A DNA stretch of 64,000 bases from Christensenella timonensis. GTDB taxonomy: Bacteria > Bacillota > Clostridia > Christensenellales > Christensenellaceae. Each line of letters starts with the position of its first letter. Within the stretch, counting starts at the first letter, position 1. Below the pieces are notes generated by a model, which was not told the DNA's origin, did not search any database, and worked only from the letters and a program-made list of their open reading frames with translations. Position numbers and translations under genes: made by a program. Shown here in pieces: positions 55,131-62,382 of this stretch. The stretch covers positions 1,488,001-1,552,000 of the forward strand of contig NZ_FLKP01000002.1 of NCBI RefSeq assembly GCF_900087015.1, in the 5' to 3' direction.

Positions 55131-56465
55131 ATGGATATCGTTGAAAAAGTACGTGATGCCGGGATCGTCGGCGCGGGTGGCGCTGGGTTCCCGACGCATG
55201 TCAAAATCAATTGCAAAGCGGAATATGTGATCGCCAACGGTGCAGAGTGCGAGCCGTTGCTGCGGGTGGATCAGCAGGTCATGGCGGTGTATGCGCAGGA
55301 TCTGGTTGACGGGATGCGCGCGGTCATGGAGCAGACGGGGGCGCAACAGGGCGTTATCTGTTTGAAATCCCATTACCATGAGGCGGTGAACGCTTTGAGC
55401 GCTGTGCTGCGGGGGGATGATAAGATCAGCCTGCACCAGATGAAAAGTTATTATCCTGCCGGGGACGAACAGCAAATGGTTTACGAGGTTACAGGGCGCG
55501 TTGTGCCTACGGGCGGGCTGCCGCTCGATGTTGGGACTGTGGTATGCAATGTGAGTACGCTTGTCAATATCGCCCATGCGATGTATGGTGAACCCGTAAC
55601 GGATAAATTCGTCACGGTGGGCGGCGAGGTGGAAAACCCAGCGACGTTCTGTGTGCCCATCGGGACGCCGGTCAGCGCGATCATCGCGGCTGCGGGCGGC
55701 CCGGCAGATAAAAGCGAATATATTTTGATTTTAGGCGGCCCTTGTATGGGCGCGTTGTCGGAGGACTGGGAAACGCCGGTTACAAAGACCACGGGCGGCG
55801 TGCTGGTGTTCAAAAAAGACCATCCGCTGATCGCCAAAAAAGGGAATAACAGCAAGGAAGATATCAAGCTGGCACAGGCGGTTTGCTGCCAATGTTCGAT
55901 GTGTACACAGTTATGCCCGCGCAACGCATTGGGACTGCGTGTAGAACCGCATAAGGCGATGCGGGCGGCGGCAAACGCACAAGGATCGCTCTTAGGGGAT
56001 ATCAACGGCGTTTTCTCTTGCTGTGATTGCGGTATTTGTACTTATTTTGCATGTAACTTTGGTCTGAAGCCGTCCAAAATGATGGGGATGTTCAAGCAAT
56101 CCCTGGGTGCTGCGGGCGTCAAGCCCAAAAAGGAAGTATACGGACGGGTGGATCCCGGACTCGATTTAAAAAAAGTTCCTGTTTCGCGCATGATCAGCAG
56201 GATGGGCGTCAAGCAATACGACGTGCCTGCGCCGCTCGCAAGCGGTGTGACACGGGCAGGAAGCGTTAAAATCCCGTTGAAGATGCATATCGGCGCTCCG
56301 TCTGTTCCCGTGGTTGGACAGGGCAGCGCAGTGAGCAAGGGACAATTGGTCGCCGACATCCCGGAAGGGGCGCTGGGGGCGAAGATCCACGCAAGTATCA
56401 GTGGTACGGTAACGGATATTACGGATACTTATATTGAAATCCGCTTAAACGGAGGAGTAAGATGA
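55131..56465 (+). CDS. pduS: PduS-like Fe-S flavoprotein (RnfC-related)
   Basis: A 444-residue electron carrier. It has the RnfC/Nqo1-type Gly-rich motif VGAGGAGFPTHVKINCKAEY, an SLBB domain, and two ferredoxin-type Cys clusters at about 255-310 (AVCCQCSMCTQLCPRNALG and SCCDCGICTYFACNFGLKPS), then a C-terminal barrel-sandwich domain. In Pdu compartments PduS was described as a cobalamin reductase that oxidises NADH. No B12 enzyme is present here, so it may instead hand electrons from NADH to the PduT-like trimer coded next, to which it overlaps by four bases. Confidence 0.93.
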   Translation: MDIVEKVRDAGIVGAGGAGFPTHVKINCKAEYVIANGAECEPLLRVDQQVMAVYAQDLVDGMRAVMEQTGAQQGVICLKSHYHEAVNALSAVLRGDDKISLHQMKSYYPAGDEQQMVYEVTGRVVPTGGLPLDVGTVVCNVSTLVNIAHAMYGEPVTDKFVTVGGEVENPATFCVPIGTPVSAIIAAAGGPADKSEYILILGGPCMGALSEDWETPVTKTTGGVLVFKKDHPLIAKKGNNSKEDIKLAQAVCCQCSMCTQLCPRNALGLRVEPHKAMRAAANAQGSLLGDINGVFSCCDCGICTYFACNFGLKPSKMMGMFKQSLGAAGVKPKKEVYGRVDPGLDLKKVPVSRMISRMGVKQYDVPAPLASGVTRAGSVKIPLKMHIGAPSVPVVGQGSAVSKGQLVADIPEGALGAKIHASISGTVTDITDTYIEIRLNGGVR

Positions 56466-57007
56466 ATGCATTAGGTATGCTGGAGGTATTGAGCATCCCG
56501 CAGGGGATCGAGGCGGGCGATGCTATGCTGAAGGCGGCACAGGTAGAGCTCATTACGGCGCAGACGGTATGTGCCGGCAAGTTTATTGTCATTGTGGGCG
56601 GTGAAGTTGCAGCGGTAAAGGAAAGTGTGGAGGCTGGTACGGTATGCGCGCAGGATACGCTTGTCGACAGCATTGTGATCCCGCATGTACATCCTGATGT
56701 ATTCACGGCAATCAATGCGTGCAGCGACATCGGAAACGTAGGTGCGATCGGGATATTGGAAACGTTTTCTTTGGCAGCGGCAGTGATGGCTGCCGACGCA
56801 AGCGTGAAAGCAGCGGATGTACGGCTGATCGAAGTTCGTTTGGGACGTGGTATGGGTGGAAAATCGTTTGTGCTGCTGACTGGTGAAGTGGCGGCCGTGG
56901 AAGCGGCGGTCAAGGCGGGCGAGAGTCCGGATGAGGTACAGGGACTGATGTCGAAAAGCGTCGTGATCCCCTCGCCCCATCCTGATATCATAAATGCAAT
57001 TGTATAA
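56462..57007 (+). CDS. pduT: BMC-T shell trimer, PduT-like, with Fe-S site
   Basis: A 181-residue tandem of two BMC domains (1-90 and 95-181). Cys37 in ITAQTVCAGKFIVIVGGEVA corresponds to the Cys of PduT that holds a 4Fe-4S cluster at the trimer pore. The second half reads GAIGILETFSLAAAVMAADA and GKSFVLLTGEVAAVEAAV. PduT passes electrons across the shell and works with PduS, encoded just before. GGAGGAG precedes the start. Confidence 0.93.
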   Translation: MNALGMLEVLSIPQGIEAGDAMLKAAQVELITAQTVCAGKFIVIVGGEVAAVKESVEAGTVCAQDTLVDSIVIPHVHPDVFTAINACSDIGNVGAIGILETFSLAAAVMAADASVKAADVRLIEVRLGRGMGGKSFVLLTGEVAAVEAAVKAGESPDEVQGLMSKSVVIPSPHPDIINAIV

Positions 57008-57045
57008 TAAGTAATCAATAGTTAAGTAAACGGAGGATACGAAAA

Positions 57046-57324
57046 ATGGCAAAAGAAGCTTTGGGAATGGTGGAAACAAAAGGCTTGATCGGTTCGATCG
57101 AAGCGGCTGACGCAATGGTGAAAGCTGCCAACGTCACGCTGATCGGCAAAGAGCAGATCGGCAGCGGACTCGTAACGGTTATGGTACGCGGCGACGTCGG
57201 TGCGGTCAAGGCTGCGGTAGACGCTGGCGCGACGGCAGCAAAGAGGGTAGGAGACCTGTACGGCGTGCATGTGATCCCGCATCCGCATGATGATGTGGAA
57301 GGTATCCTGCCGCACATTGGGTAA
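57046..57324 (+). CDS. BMC-H shell hexamer, copy 1
   Basis: A 92-residue shell tile: [68 protein letters not shown]. The pore loop is GSG. It is about 90 percent identical to the next gene, so the two arose by tandem duplication. Behind GGAGG. Confidence 0.95.
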   Translation: MAKEALGMVETKGLIGSIEAADAMVKAANVTLIGKEQIGSGLVTVMVRGDVGAVKAAVDAGATAAKRVGDLYGVHVIPHPHDDVEGILPHIG

Positions 57325-57365
57325 CGAACAAGAATATTGTACAGTATAAACGTGTAAGGAGAAAA

Positions 57366-57647
57366 ATGATGGAAAAAGAAGCTTTGGGAATGGTGGAAAC
57401 AAAAGGTTTGATCGGTGCGATCGAAGCGGCGGATGCGATGGTAAAAGCAGCGAATGTCAAGCTGATCGGCAAGCAGCAGATCGGCAGCGGACTCGTAACG
57501 GTCATGGTACGCGGCGACGTCGGCGCGGTCAAAGCAGCAGTAGACGCTGGCGCGACGGCAGCGAAGAGGGTAGGAGACCTGTACGGCGTGCATGTGATCC
57601 CGAGACCGCACAACGACGTAGAGGGTATCCTGCCGCATATGGAATAA
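57366..57647 (+). CDS. BMC-H shell hexamer, copy 2
   Basis: A 93-residue shell tile nearly identical to copy 1. Changes: S/A at position 18-19, T/K, E/Q before the pore loop, and the C-terminal [15 protein letters not shown] for [15 protein letters not shown]. Two ATG codons in tandem follow GGAG; either may start. Mixed hexamers or tiles with slightly different edge contacts are likely. Confidence 0.95.
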   Translation: MMEKEALGMVETKGLIGAIEAADAMVKAANVKLIGKQQIGSGLVTVMVRGDVGAVKAAVDAGATAAKRVGDLYGVHVIPRPHNDVEGILPHME

Positions 57648-57666
57648 AAAGACAGGGTAAATTGCT

Positions 57667-57966
57667 TTGAAAATCGCAAAGGTTGTCGGTAATGTAGTTT
57701 CAACGATCAAGGATAGAAGGTTCAAGGGCTACAAATTGATGATCGTAGAGTATCTTGATCTAGACGGCAAACCGCAGGGCGTCCGCCATATTGCCCTTGA
57801 CGGTGCAAATGCGGGTATCGGAGACATTGTCCTGACCAATAATGACGGCGGAGCGGCGGTCATGGTCATGGAAGACAAGGAGCTGATTGCTGACGATACG
57901 ATTGCAGGTGTGATCGATTACTATACGGTCGATGGCTGTACGAAAACAGCAAAGGATTTGTATTGA
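57667..57966 (+). CDS. BMC-P shell vertex protein, third copy
   Basis: A 99-residue EutN/CcmL protein from TTG 57667: MKIAKVVGNVVSTIKDRRFK-GYKLMIVEYLDLDGKPQG, ALDGANAGIGDIVLTNNDGG, IAGVIDYYTVDG. Last gene of the main BMC operon, directly before a strong terminator. The ribosome binding site is weak and the start codon rare, which may limit the amount, as suits a vertex protein. Confidence 0.93.
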   Translation: MKIAKVVGNVVSTIKDRRFKGYKLMIVEYLDLDGKPQGVRHIALDGANAGIGDIVLTNNDGGAAVMVMEDKELIADDTIAGVIDYYTVDGCTKTAKDLY

Positions 57967-57995
57967 TCTTTTCTTTTGCCTGAAACATGTGTAAG

Positions 57996-58032
57996 AATAC
58001 GGTATCCGGTTTGTTTGGATACCGTATTGTTT
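57996..58032 (+). terminator. Terminator of the main BMC operon
   Basis: AATACGGTATCC and GGATACCGTATT are perfect 12-base arms with a nine-base loop, followed by GTTTT. Confidence 0.9.
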
Positions 58033-58093
58033 TACCCTTAAATAAGGGAGTTTTGATAACAAAAAACTTTTATCATAATTTTGTTTTTAAAGA

Positions 58094-58165
58094 TTGACAA
58101 AATGAAAGTCTGCGCTTACAATATAATTAACAAACCACATAAACCCACACAAATAAACAAAAACT
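58094..58165 (+). promoter_or_regulatory. Promoter and operator of the second BMC operon
   Basis: TTGACA at 58094 and TACAAT 17 bases on (58117-58122). Immediately downstream, CAAACCACATAAACCCACAC followed by AAATAAACAAAAAC shares AACCACATAAA with the main BMC promoter and the A/C-rich ACAAA steps with the deoR promoter. A site here would block transcription, as expected for a DeoR repressor. Confidence 0.72.
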
Positions 58166-58216
58166 GCATAAAAAAATGACAGAACTTGTAAGAATTGTAC
58201 AGGAAAGCGGTTACGC

Positions 58217-59614
58217 ATGAATATAGATACAAAAACGATTGAATATATTGTAAAGGAAGTTCTTGCAGGAATCGGGCAGCAGCCAGACGGCGTTTTATCT
58301 GGTTACTTGTTTGACACAGCAGACCAGGCGGTTGCGGCAGTAAAAAAAGCGCAGCATATCCTGGCGGGAATGGCATTGGAAGAGCGGCAGAAAATAATCC
58401 ATTTTATCAGAAAAGAAACAAAGAAAAATGCGGAATACTTGGCAAGGCTCGCGTGGGAAGAAACCGGCTTTGGCAAAGTGCGGGATAAGATCGTAAAGAA
58501 TACGGTGGCAGCTGTACGGACGCCGGGAACGGAAGACCTTACGCCAGTTGCTTATACGGGGGATTACGGCCTGACACTGGTGGAACAGGCGCCGTTTGGC
58601 GTGATCGGTTCCGTAACACCATCCACAAACCCGACATCTTCGATTATCAATAACGCGATCAGCATGGTCGCCGCGGGGAACGGGGTGGTTTTCAATCCGC
58701 ATCCGGGGGCAAAAAAGTGTTCGCAGGAAACATTGCGGATTATACATGAAGCGATCGTAGCGGCCGGAGGGCCGGCTTCGCTGGTGGCCGCCTTAAAGGA
58801 ACCGAGTATGGAAGGAAGCCTTGCGGTGATGAAGCATCCGGACGTCAAGTTGTTGTCTATTACGGGCGGCGAAGCGGTCGTCAAAGTAGCGATGGGTACC
58901 GGAAAAAAGGTAGTGGCCGCAGGGCCGGGAAATCCGCCGGTGATTGTAGACGATACGGCAGATATCGAAAAAGCGGCCAAAGACATTGTGGATGGAGCAA
59001 GCTTTGATAATTGCGTATTGTGTGTCGCTGAAAAGGAAGTATTTGTATTTGACAACGTGGCGGAACAGCTGATGGGCTCGATGGAGCAAGGCGGGGCTTT
59101 CCGGGCGCGTGGTGAAGAGATACAAAAGATCGTCGGTGCGACATTGCAGTGCAAAGACGGTAAGTATGTGATCAACCGTAAAATGGTGGGAAAAGACGCA
59201 TCGGTGATCCTCAAAGCAAGCGGAGTGGATTTCAGCGGGGAGCCCAGGCTGATTATTGCGGACGTTCCGGCGGAGCATCCGTTTGTGACGGTGGAGATGC
59301 TGATGCCTGTAATGGGGATCGTAAGGGTTCATTCGATCGACGAGGCGATCCGTGAGGCAGTGAGGGCGGAAGCTGGCTGCAAACATTCCGCCATGATCCA
59401 TTCGACAAATGTGCATCATTTGAGTATGGCGGCAAAGGCGCTCAACACAACGATTTTTGTAAAAAACGGGCCGTCATCCGCTGGCTTCGGCGTAGGCGGC
59501 GAAGGTTATACGACATTCACGATCGCAACGCCCACCGGTGAAGGGCTTACCAGCGCAAAATCCTTTACCCGCGCGCGTCGGTGCGTACTCTATGGGGATT
59601 TGAATTTTATTTAG
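58217..59614 (+). CDS. CoA-acylating aldehyde dehydrogenase (PduP-like), copy 2
   Basis: A 465-residue paralogue of the enzyme at 53692, with its own N-terminal encapsulation helix (IDTKTIEYIVKEVLAGIGQQ) and a shorter linker. The core is full: GVIGSVTPSTNPTSSIINNA, LSITGGEAVVKVAMGTGKKV, AGPGNPPVIVDDTADIEKAA and catalytic Cys in DGASFDNCVLCVAEKEVF, where an extra Cys stands three residues before it. It is in a separate operon with a vertex protein, so its amount can differ from copy 1. Different substrate chain length is possible. Confidence 0.94.
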   Translation: MNIDTKTIEYIVKEVLAGIGQQPDGVLSGYLFDTADQAVAAVKKAQHILAGMALEERQKIIHFIRKETKKNAEYLARLAWEETGFGKVRDKIVKNTVAAVRTPGTEDLTPVAYTGDYGLTLVEQAPFGVIGSVTPSTNPTSSIINNAISMVAAGNGVVFNPHPGAKKCSQETLRIIHEAIVAAGGPASLVAALKEPSMEGSLAVMKHPDVKLLSITGGEAVVKVAMGTGKKVVAAGPGNPPVIVDDTADIEKAAKDIVDGASFDNCVLCVAEKEVFVFDNVAEQLMGSMEQGGAFRARGEEIQKIVGATLQCKDGKYVINRKMVGKDASVILKASGVDFSGEPRLIIADVPAEHPFVTVEMLMPVMGIVRVHSIDEAIREAVRAEAGCKHSAMIHSTNVHHLSMAAKALNTTIFVKNGPSSAGFGVGGEGYTTFTIATPTGEGLTSAKSFTRARRCVLYGDLNFI

Positions 59615-59631
59615 CGAGGGGATCTGGTCAG

Positions 59632-59901
59632 ATGTATACAGGCAGAGTAGAAGGCACGGTGGTGTCTACCGTAAAGAATGAACGGCTTACAGGAATCAAA
59701 CTCTTAGTCGTGCGCCTGATAGAAAATGGTGAGGATAAGAACCTGATCGTGGCGGGAGATGCAACAAGGCAGGCGGGGATCGGCGATTTGGTATACATGA
59801 TCGGCCGTAAGGAAGCGGCATTGATGTTTGGAATCAAACCGGAACCTCCCGTCGATGTGGCGATCGTCGGTTTTATAGATGATTATAACGAGGTAATGTA
59901 G
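59632..59901 (+). CDS. BMC-P shell vertex protein, fourth copy
   Basis: An 89-residue EutN/CcmL protein from ATG 59632 (GAGGGG ten bases upstream; the longer frame overlaps the dehydrogenase and is unlikely). Pattern: MYTGRVEGTVVSTVKNERLT-GIKLLVVRLIE, AGIGDLVYMIGRKEAALMF, VDVAIVGFIDDY. Four BMC-P genes are many for one locus. It is last in the second BMC operon. Confidence 0.9.
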   Translation: MYTGRVEGTVVSTVKNERLTGIKLLVVRLIENGEDKNLIVAGDATRQAGIGDLVYMIGRKEAALMFGIKPEPPVDVAIVGFIDDYNEVM

Positions 59902-59924
59902 TAATACGTTACGAATGATTAGGA

Positions 59925-60053
59925 ATACCTTTTCGGTCGCTGGAAAAAGGGCAAAAAAAAAACACCCTTTCGGGTGCAAATACAGTGTATTCGGAATTAA
60001 ACGAATATGACCGAAAAGGTATACAAAAAAGTGCTTGTAAAGTCTTTTTTGTA
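59925..60053. repeat. Nested inverted repeats between the BMC and aro operons
   Basis: Outer arms ATACCTTTTCGGTC (59925-59938) and GACCGAAAAGGTAT (60009-60022) are perfect over 14 bases. Inside them CACCC-TTTC-GGGTG followed on the minus strand by ten T is a good minus-strand terminator. Directly after, TACAAAAAAG (60022) and CTTTTTTGTA (60044) are perfect ten-base arms. The set may end the BMC transcript; the outer 98 bp could also be a small mobile repeat. Confidence 0.6.
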
Positions 60054-60100
60054 ATATTATCGTAATAAGTGATATTTTTTTTGAAAAACTCAAAAATAAG

Positions 60101-60129
60101 TTGAAATGAGAGGAAAAATCTCCTATAAT
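60101..60129 (+). promoter_or_regulatory. Promoter of the shikimate operon
   Basis: TTGAAA and TATAAT separated by 17 bases; transcription would start near 60136, 22 bases before the leader peptide. Confidence 0.8.
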
Positions 60130-60157
60130 ACAGGTAATGCCACAAAGGAGTACAAAT

Positions 60158-60235
60158 ATGGCGCATACATCGAAACGATTTTTTAGCACATTTAGCTTTA
60201 GCGGCCTTTACCGCTATGGCTTGTTTTTGTGTTAA
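60158..60235 (+). CDS. Phe/Tyr-rich leader peptide of the shikimate operon
   Basis: A 25-codon open frame behind AAAGGAG (seven bases before ATG). It starts MAHTSKRFFSTFSFSGLYRY and ends GLFLC, with five Phe and two Tyr among 25 residues. It lies between a promoter and a terminator hairpin, in front of DAHP synthase, as in pheA/pheST leaders of Gram-negative bacteria. Stalling at the Phe codons when Phe-tRNA is scarce would change the folding of the RNA and let transcription continue. Confidence 0.8.
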   Translation: MAHTSKRFFSTFSFSGLYRYGLFLC

Positions 60236-60276
60236 TCTGTCGGTGTGCGTATGTGTTCTTAAAGAATCGAAATCGA

Positions 60277-60317
60277 ATGCTGTAAGCACCGGCAAGTGTT
60301 TACAGCATTTTTATTTT
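60277..60317 (+). terminator. Attenuator terminator before DAHP synthase
   Basis: AATGCTGTAA-G-CAC and GTG-T-TTACAGCATT form a 13-bp stem with one mismatch and a six-base loop, then TTTATTTT. An alternative pairing of CGGTGTGC (60241-60248) with GCACCGG (60286-60292) would break this stem. A third, GCACA (60186-60190, inside the Phe codon block) with TGTGC (60244-60248), would block that antiterminator. The three segments match the classical attenuation scheme. Confidence 0.78.
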
Positions 60318-60349
60318 ATCGGCAAATTTTGAGAAGAGGTATTAAGGTC

Positions 60350-61351
60350 ATGATTGTAGTAATGAAAAGTGATGCGACACAAGCGGAGATTGTGAAGGTA
60401 TCGGACAGGCTGGAGCAGAAAGGGATGCAGGTGCAGATCAACCATGGCGTCGATTGTACGGTGCTCGGCGTCTTGGGAGATACTTATACGGTAGACAAGG
60501 AGCGTATTGGCCTGATGGGCGGCGTTGAGCGGGTCGTGTCCGTCCAGGAGCCTTTTAAAAAAGCAAACAGGAAATTCCATCCGGAAGACAGCATCATCGA
60601 CGTCAACGGCGTGAAAATAGGCGACGGGGAGGTGAAGGTGATCGCGGGGCCATGCTCGGTGGAATCTGCGGATCAACTGGCAAGCGTCGCCCAAAGCATC
60701 CGGAAATCCGGGGCACAGATCCTGCGCGGCGGTGCGTTTAAACCCCGCACTTCCCCCTATGCGTTCCAGGGACTGGGGGAGTTGGGACTGGATATCTTAG
60801 TGGATGTACGCAATAAAGTACATATGCCGATCGTAACGGAGATCATGGCGCCCCGGTATGTGGAATTGTTTGCGGAAAAGGTGGATATGATACAGATCGG
60901 CGCGCGCAACATGCAGAATTTTGACCTGCTGAAGGAGATCGGACAGACAAACAAGCCCATTCTTTTGAAGCGCGGGCTTTCCAACACGCTAGAGGAATGG
61001 CTGATGAGTGCGGAATACATCATGGCGGGCGGAAACGAAAACGTCATCTTGTGTGAACGCGGCATCCGCACCTTTGAAACATATACGCGTAACACGCTTG
61101 ATTTGAGCGCGATCCCAGCGATCAAGAAGATGTCGCACCTGCCGATCATCGTAGATCCCAGCCATGCGACAGGGCTGCCTTACATGGTGGAGCCTCTGGC
61201 GCTTGCGGCTGTTGCCGCCGGAGCCGACGGTATTATGATCGAGGTGCACAACGATCCCAAACACGCCTTGTGCGATGGGGCGCAGTCCTTGACGCCGGAG
61301 CAGTTCGACGGTATCATGTCTAAAATCAATATACTGAAAGGTGTAATGTAA
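60350..61351 (+). CDS. aroF: 3-deoxy-7-phosphoheptulonate (DAHP) synthase
   Basis: A 333-residue enzyme for the first step of aromatic amino-acid synthesis (PEP plus erythrose-4-phosphate). ATG 60350 is chosen because the upstream frame runs into the attenuator. Residues 1-70 are the ferredoxin-like regulatory domain found in AroF/AroA(G)-type enzymes of Firmicutes (MIVVMKSDATQAEIVKVSDR). The catalytic barrel shows VKVIAGPCSVESADQLASVA, LRGGAFKPRTSPYAFQGLG, IQIGARNMQNFDLLKE and LPIIVDPSHATG. The regulatory domain usually binds Phe or Tyr, in line with the Phe-type attenuator upstream. Confidence 0.95.
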   Translation: MIVVMKSDATQAEIVKVSDRLEQKGMQVQINHGVDCTVLGVLGDTYTVDKERIGLMGGVERVVSVQEPFKKANRKFHPEDSIIDVNGVKIGDGEVKVIAGPCSVESADQLASVAQSIRKSGAQILRGGAFKPRTSPYAFQGLGELGLDILVDVRNKVHMPIVTEIMAPRYVELFAEKVDMIQIGARNMQNFDLLKEIGQTNKPILLKRGLSNTLEEWLMSAEYIMAGGNENVILCERGIRTFETYTRNTLDLSAIPAIKKMSHLPIIVDPSHATGLPYMVEPLALAAVAAGADGIMIEVHNDPKHALCDGAQSLTPEQFDGIMSKINILKGVM

Positions 61352-61362
61352 ACGGAGGGAAT

Positions 61363-62382
61363 ATGGAAAAGGTACAGGTGCATGCCGACAACGGCAGCTA
61401 TGATATCCTGATCGGCGATGGGGTCTTAAACGACGAATACCTGAAGCAATTTGAAAAATATGCCGTCGTTACGGACGACGTCGTCTATGATTTATATGGT
61501 GAGCGCTTTTCCGGCGCGGATGTGATTGTGCTGAAAGCAGGGGAAGAATCCAAAAGCATGCAGAATCTGGAGATGATCTACGACCGCCTTATGGATTTCG
61601 GACTGGACAGGAACAGCGTGCTTGCCGCAGTAGGCGGCGGTGTGGTGGGCGATATCTGCGGTTTTGCGGCCGCAACCTTCAAACGGGGCGTCCGTTTCGT
61701 ACAGTACCCGACTACGCTGCTTGCGCAGGTAGACAGCTCTGTTGGCGGAAAGGTCGCGGTCAATTTGAAAAGCGGAAAGAACATGGTGGGGGCATTTTAC
61801 CAACCTTGCGCCGTCTTTGCCGATACGGCCGCGCTGCATACGCTCGATGGAAGGCAATACGCGGCAGGAATGTCCGAAGTCATTAAATATGCGTATATCG
61901 CAGATGCCGGACTACACCGCACGCTGTTGCAGGAGAAGGTAAACGTAACCGCAGTTGTAAAGCGCTGCTGCGAGATCAAGACGGATTATGTACAGGAAGA
62001 CCCGTACGATACGGGGATCCGTATGCAGCTCAATTATGGCCACACGATCGGCCATGCGATCGAAACGGTAGCCGGGTATGGTACGTTTTTACACGGCGAG
62101 GCTGTCGCTATCGGTATGGTATGCGCGGCCTACCTCGGAGAGCGGCTCGGCATTTCGCCCAAGGGCCTGATGCACGATACGATATCCCTGTTGCGAAAAT
62201 ACGATTTGCCTGTTATGCTGAAACAGGAACTTTTGGAGCATGCGTTACAGATCTTGTTAAAAGACAAAAAGGCAGAGGGCAAGGATATCCGTTTTGTACT
62301 GATCGATCAGATCGGACATGCGGTTCTGAAAAAACTGCCGGCAGAATGGATACAAAAAACAATAAAGGAAATGAAAGTATGA
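61363..62382 (+). CDS. aroB: 3-dehydroquinate synthase
   Basis: A 339-residue enzyme that cyclises DAHP to 3-dehydroquinate using NAD+ and a metal ion. Seen: VLKAGEESKSMQNLEMIYDR, LAAVGGGVVGDICGFAAATF, YPTTLLAQVDSSVGGKVAVN, EVIKYAYIAD (metal Glu) and QLNYGHTIGHAIETVAGYG with the metal His, and HGEAVAIGM. It is full length, 11 bases after DAHP synthase behind GGAGG, and overlaps aroA by four bases. Confidence 0.96.
   Translation: MEKVQVHADNGSYDILIGDGVLNDEYLKQFEKYAVVTDDVVYDLYGERFSGADVIVLKAGEESKSMQNLEMIYDRLMDFGLDRNSVLAAVGGGVVGDICGFAAATFKRGVRFVQYPTTLLAQVDSSVGGKVAVNLKSGKNMVGAFYQPCAVFADTAALHTLDGRQYAAGMSEVIKYAYIADAGLHRTLLQEKVNVTAVVKRCCEIKTDYVQEDPYDTGIRMQLNYGHTIGHAIETVAGYGTFLHGEAVAIGMVCAAYLGERLGISPKGLMHDTISLLRKYDLPVMLKQELLEHALQILLKDKKAEGKDIRFVLIDQIGHAVLKKLPAEWIQKTIKEMKV

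Noticed and set aside
60136-60350. T-box riboswitch before the aro operon
   Set aside because: I find no T-box sequence (AGGGTGGNACCGCG type) and no long stem I; the Phe-rich leader peptide with terminator explains the region better.
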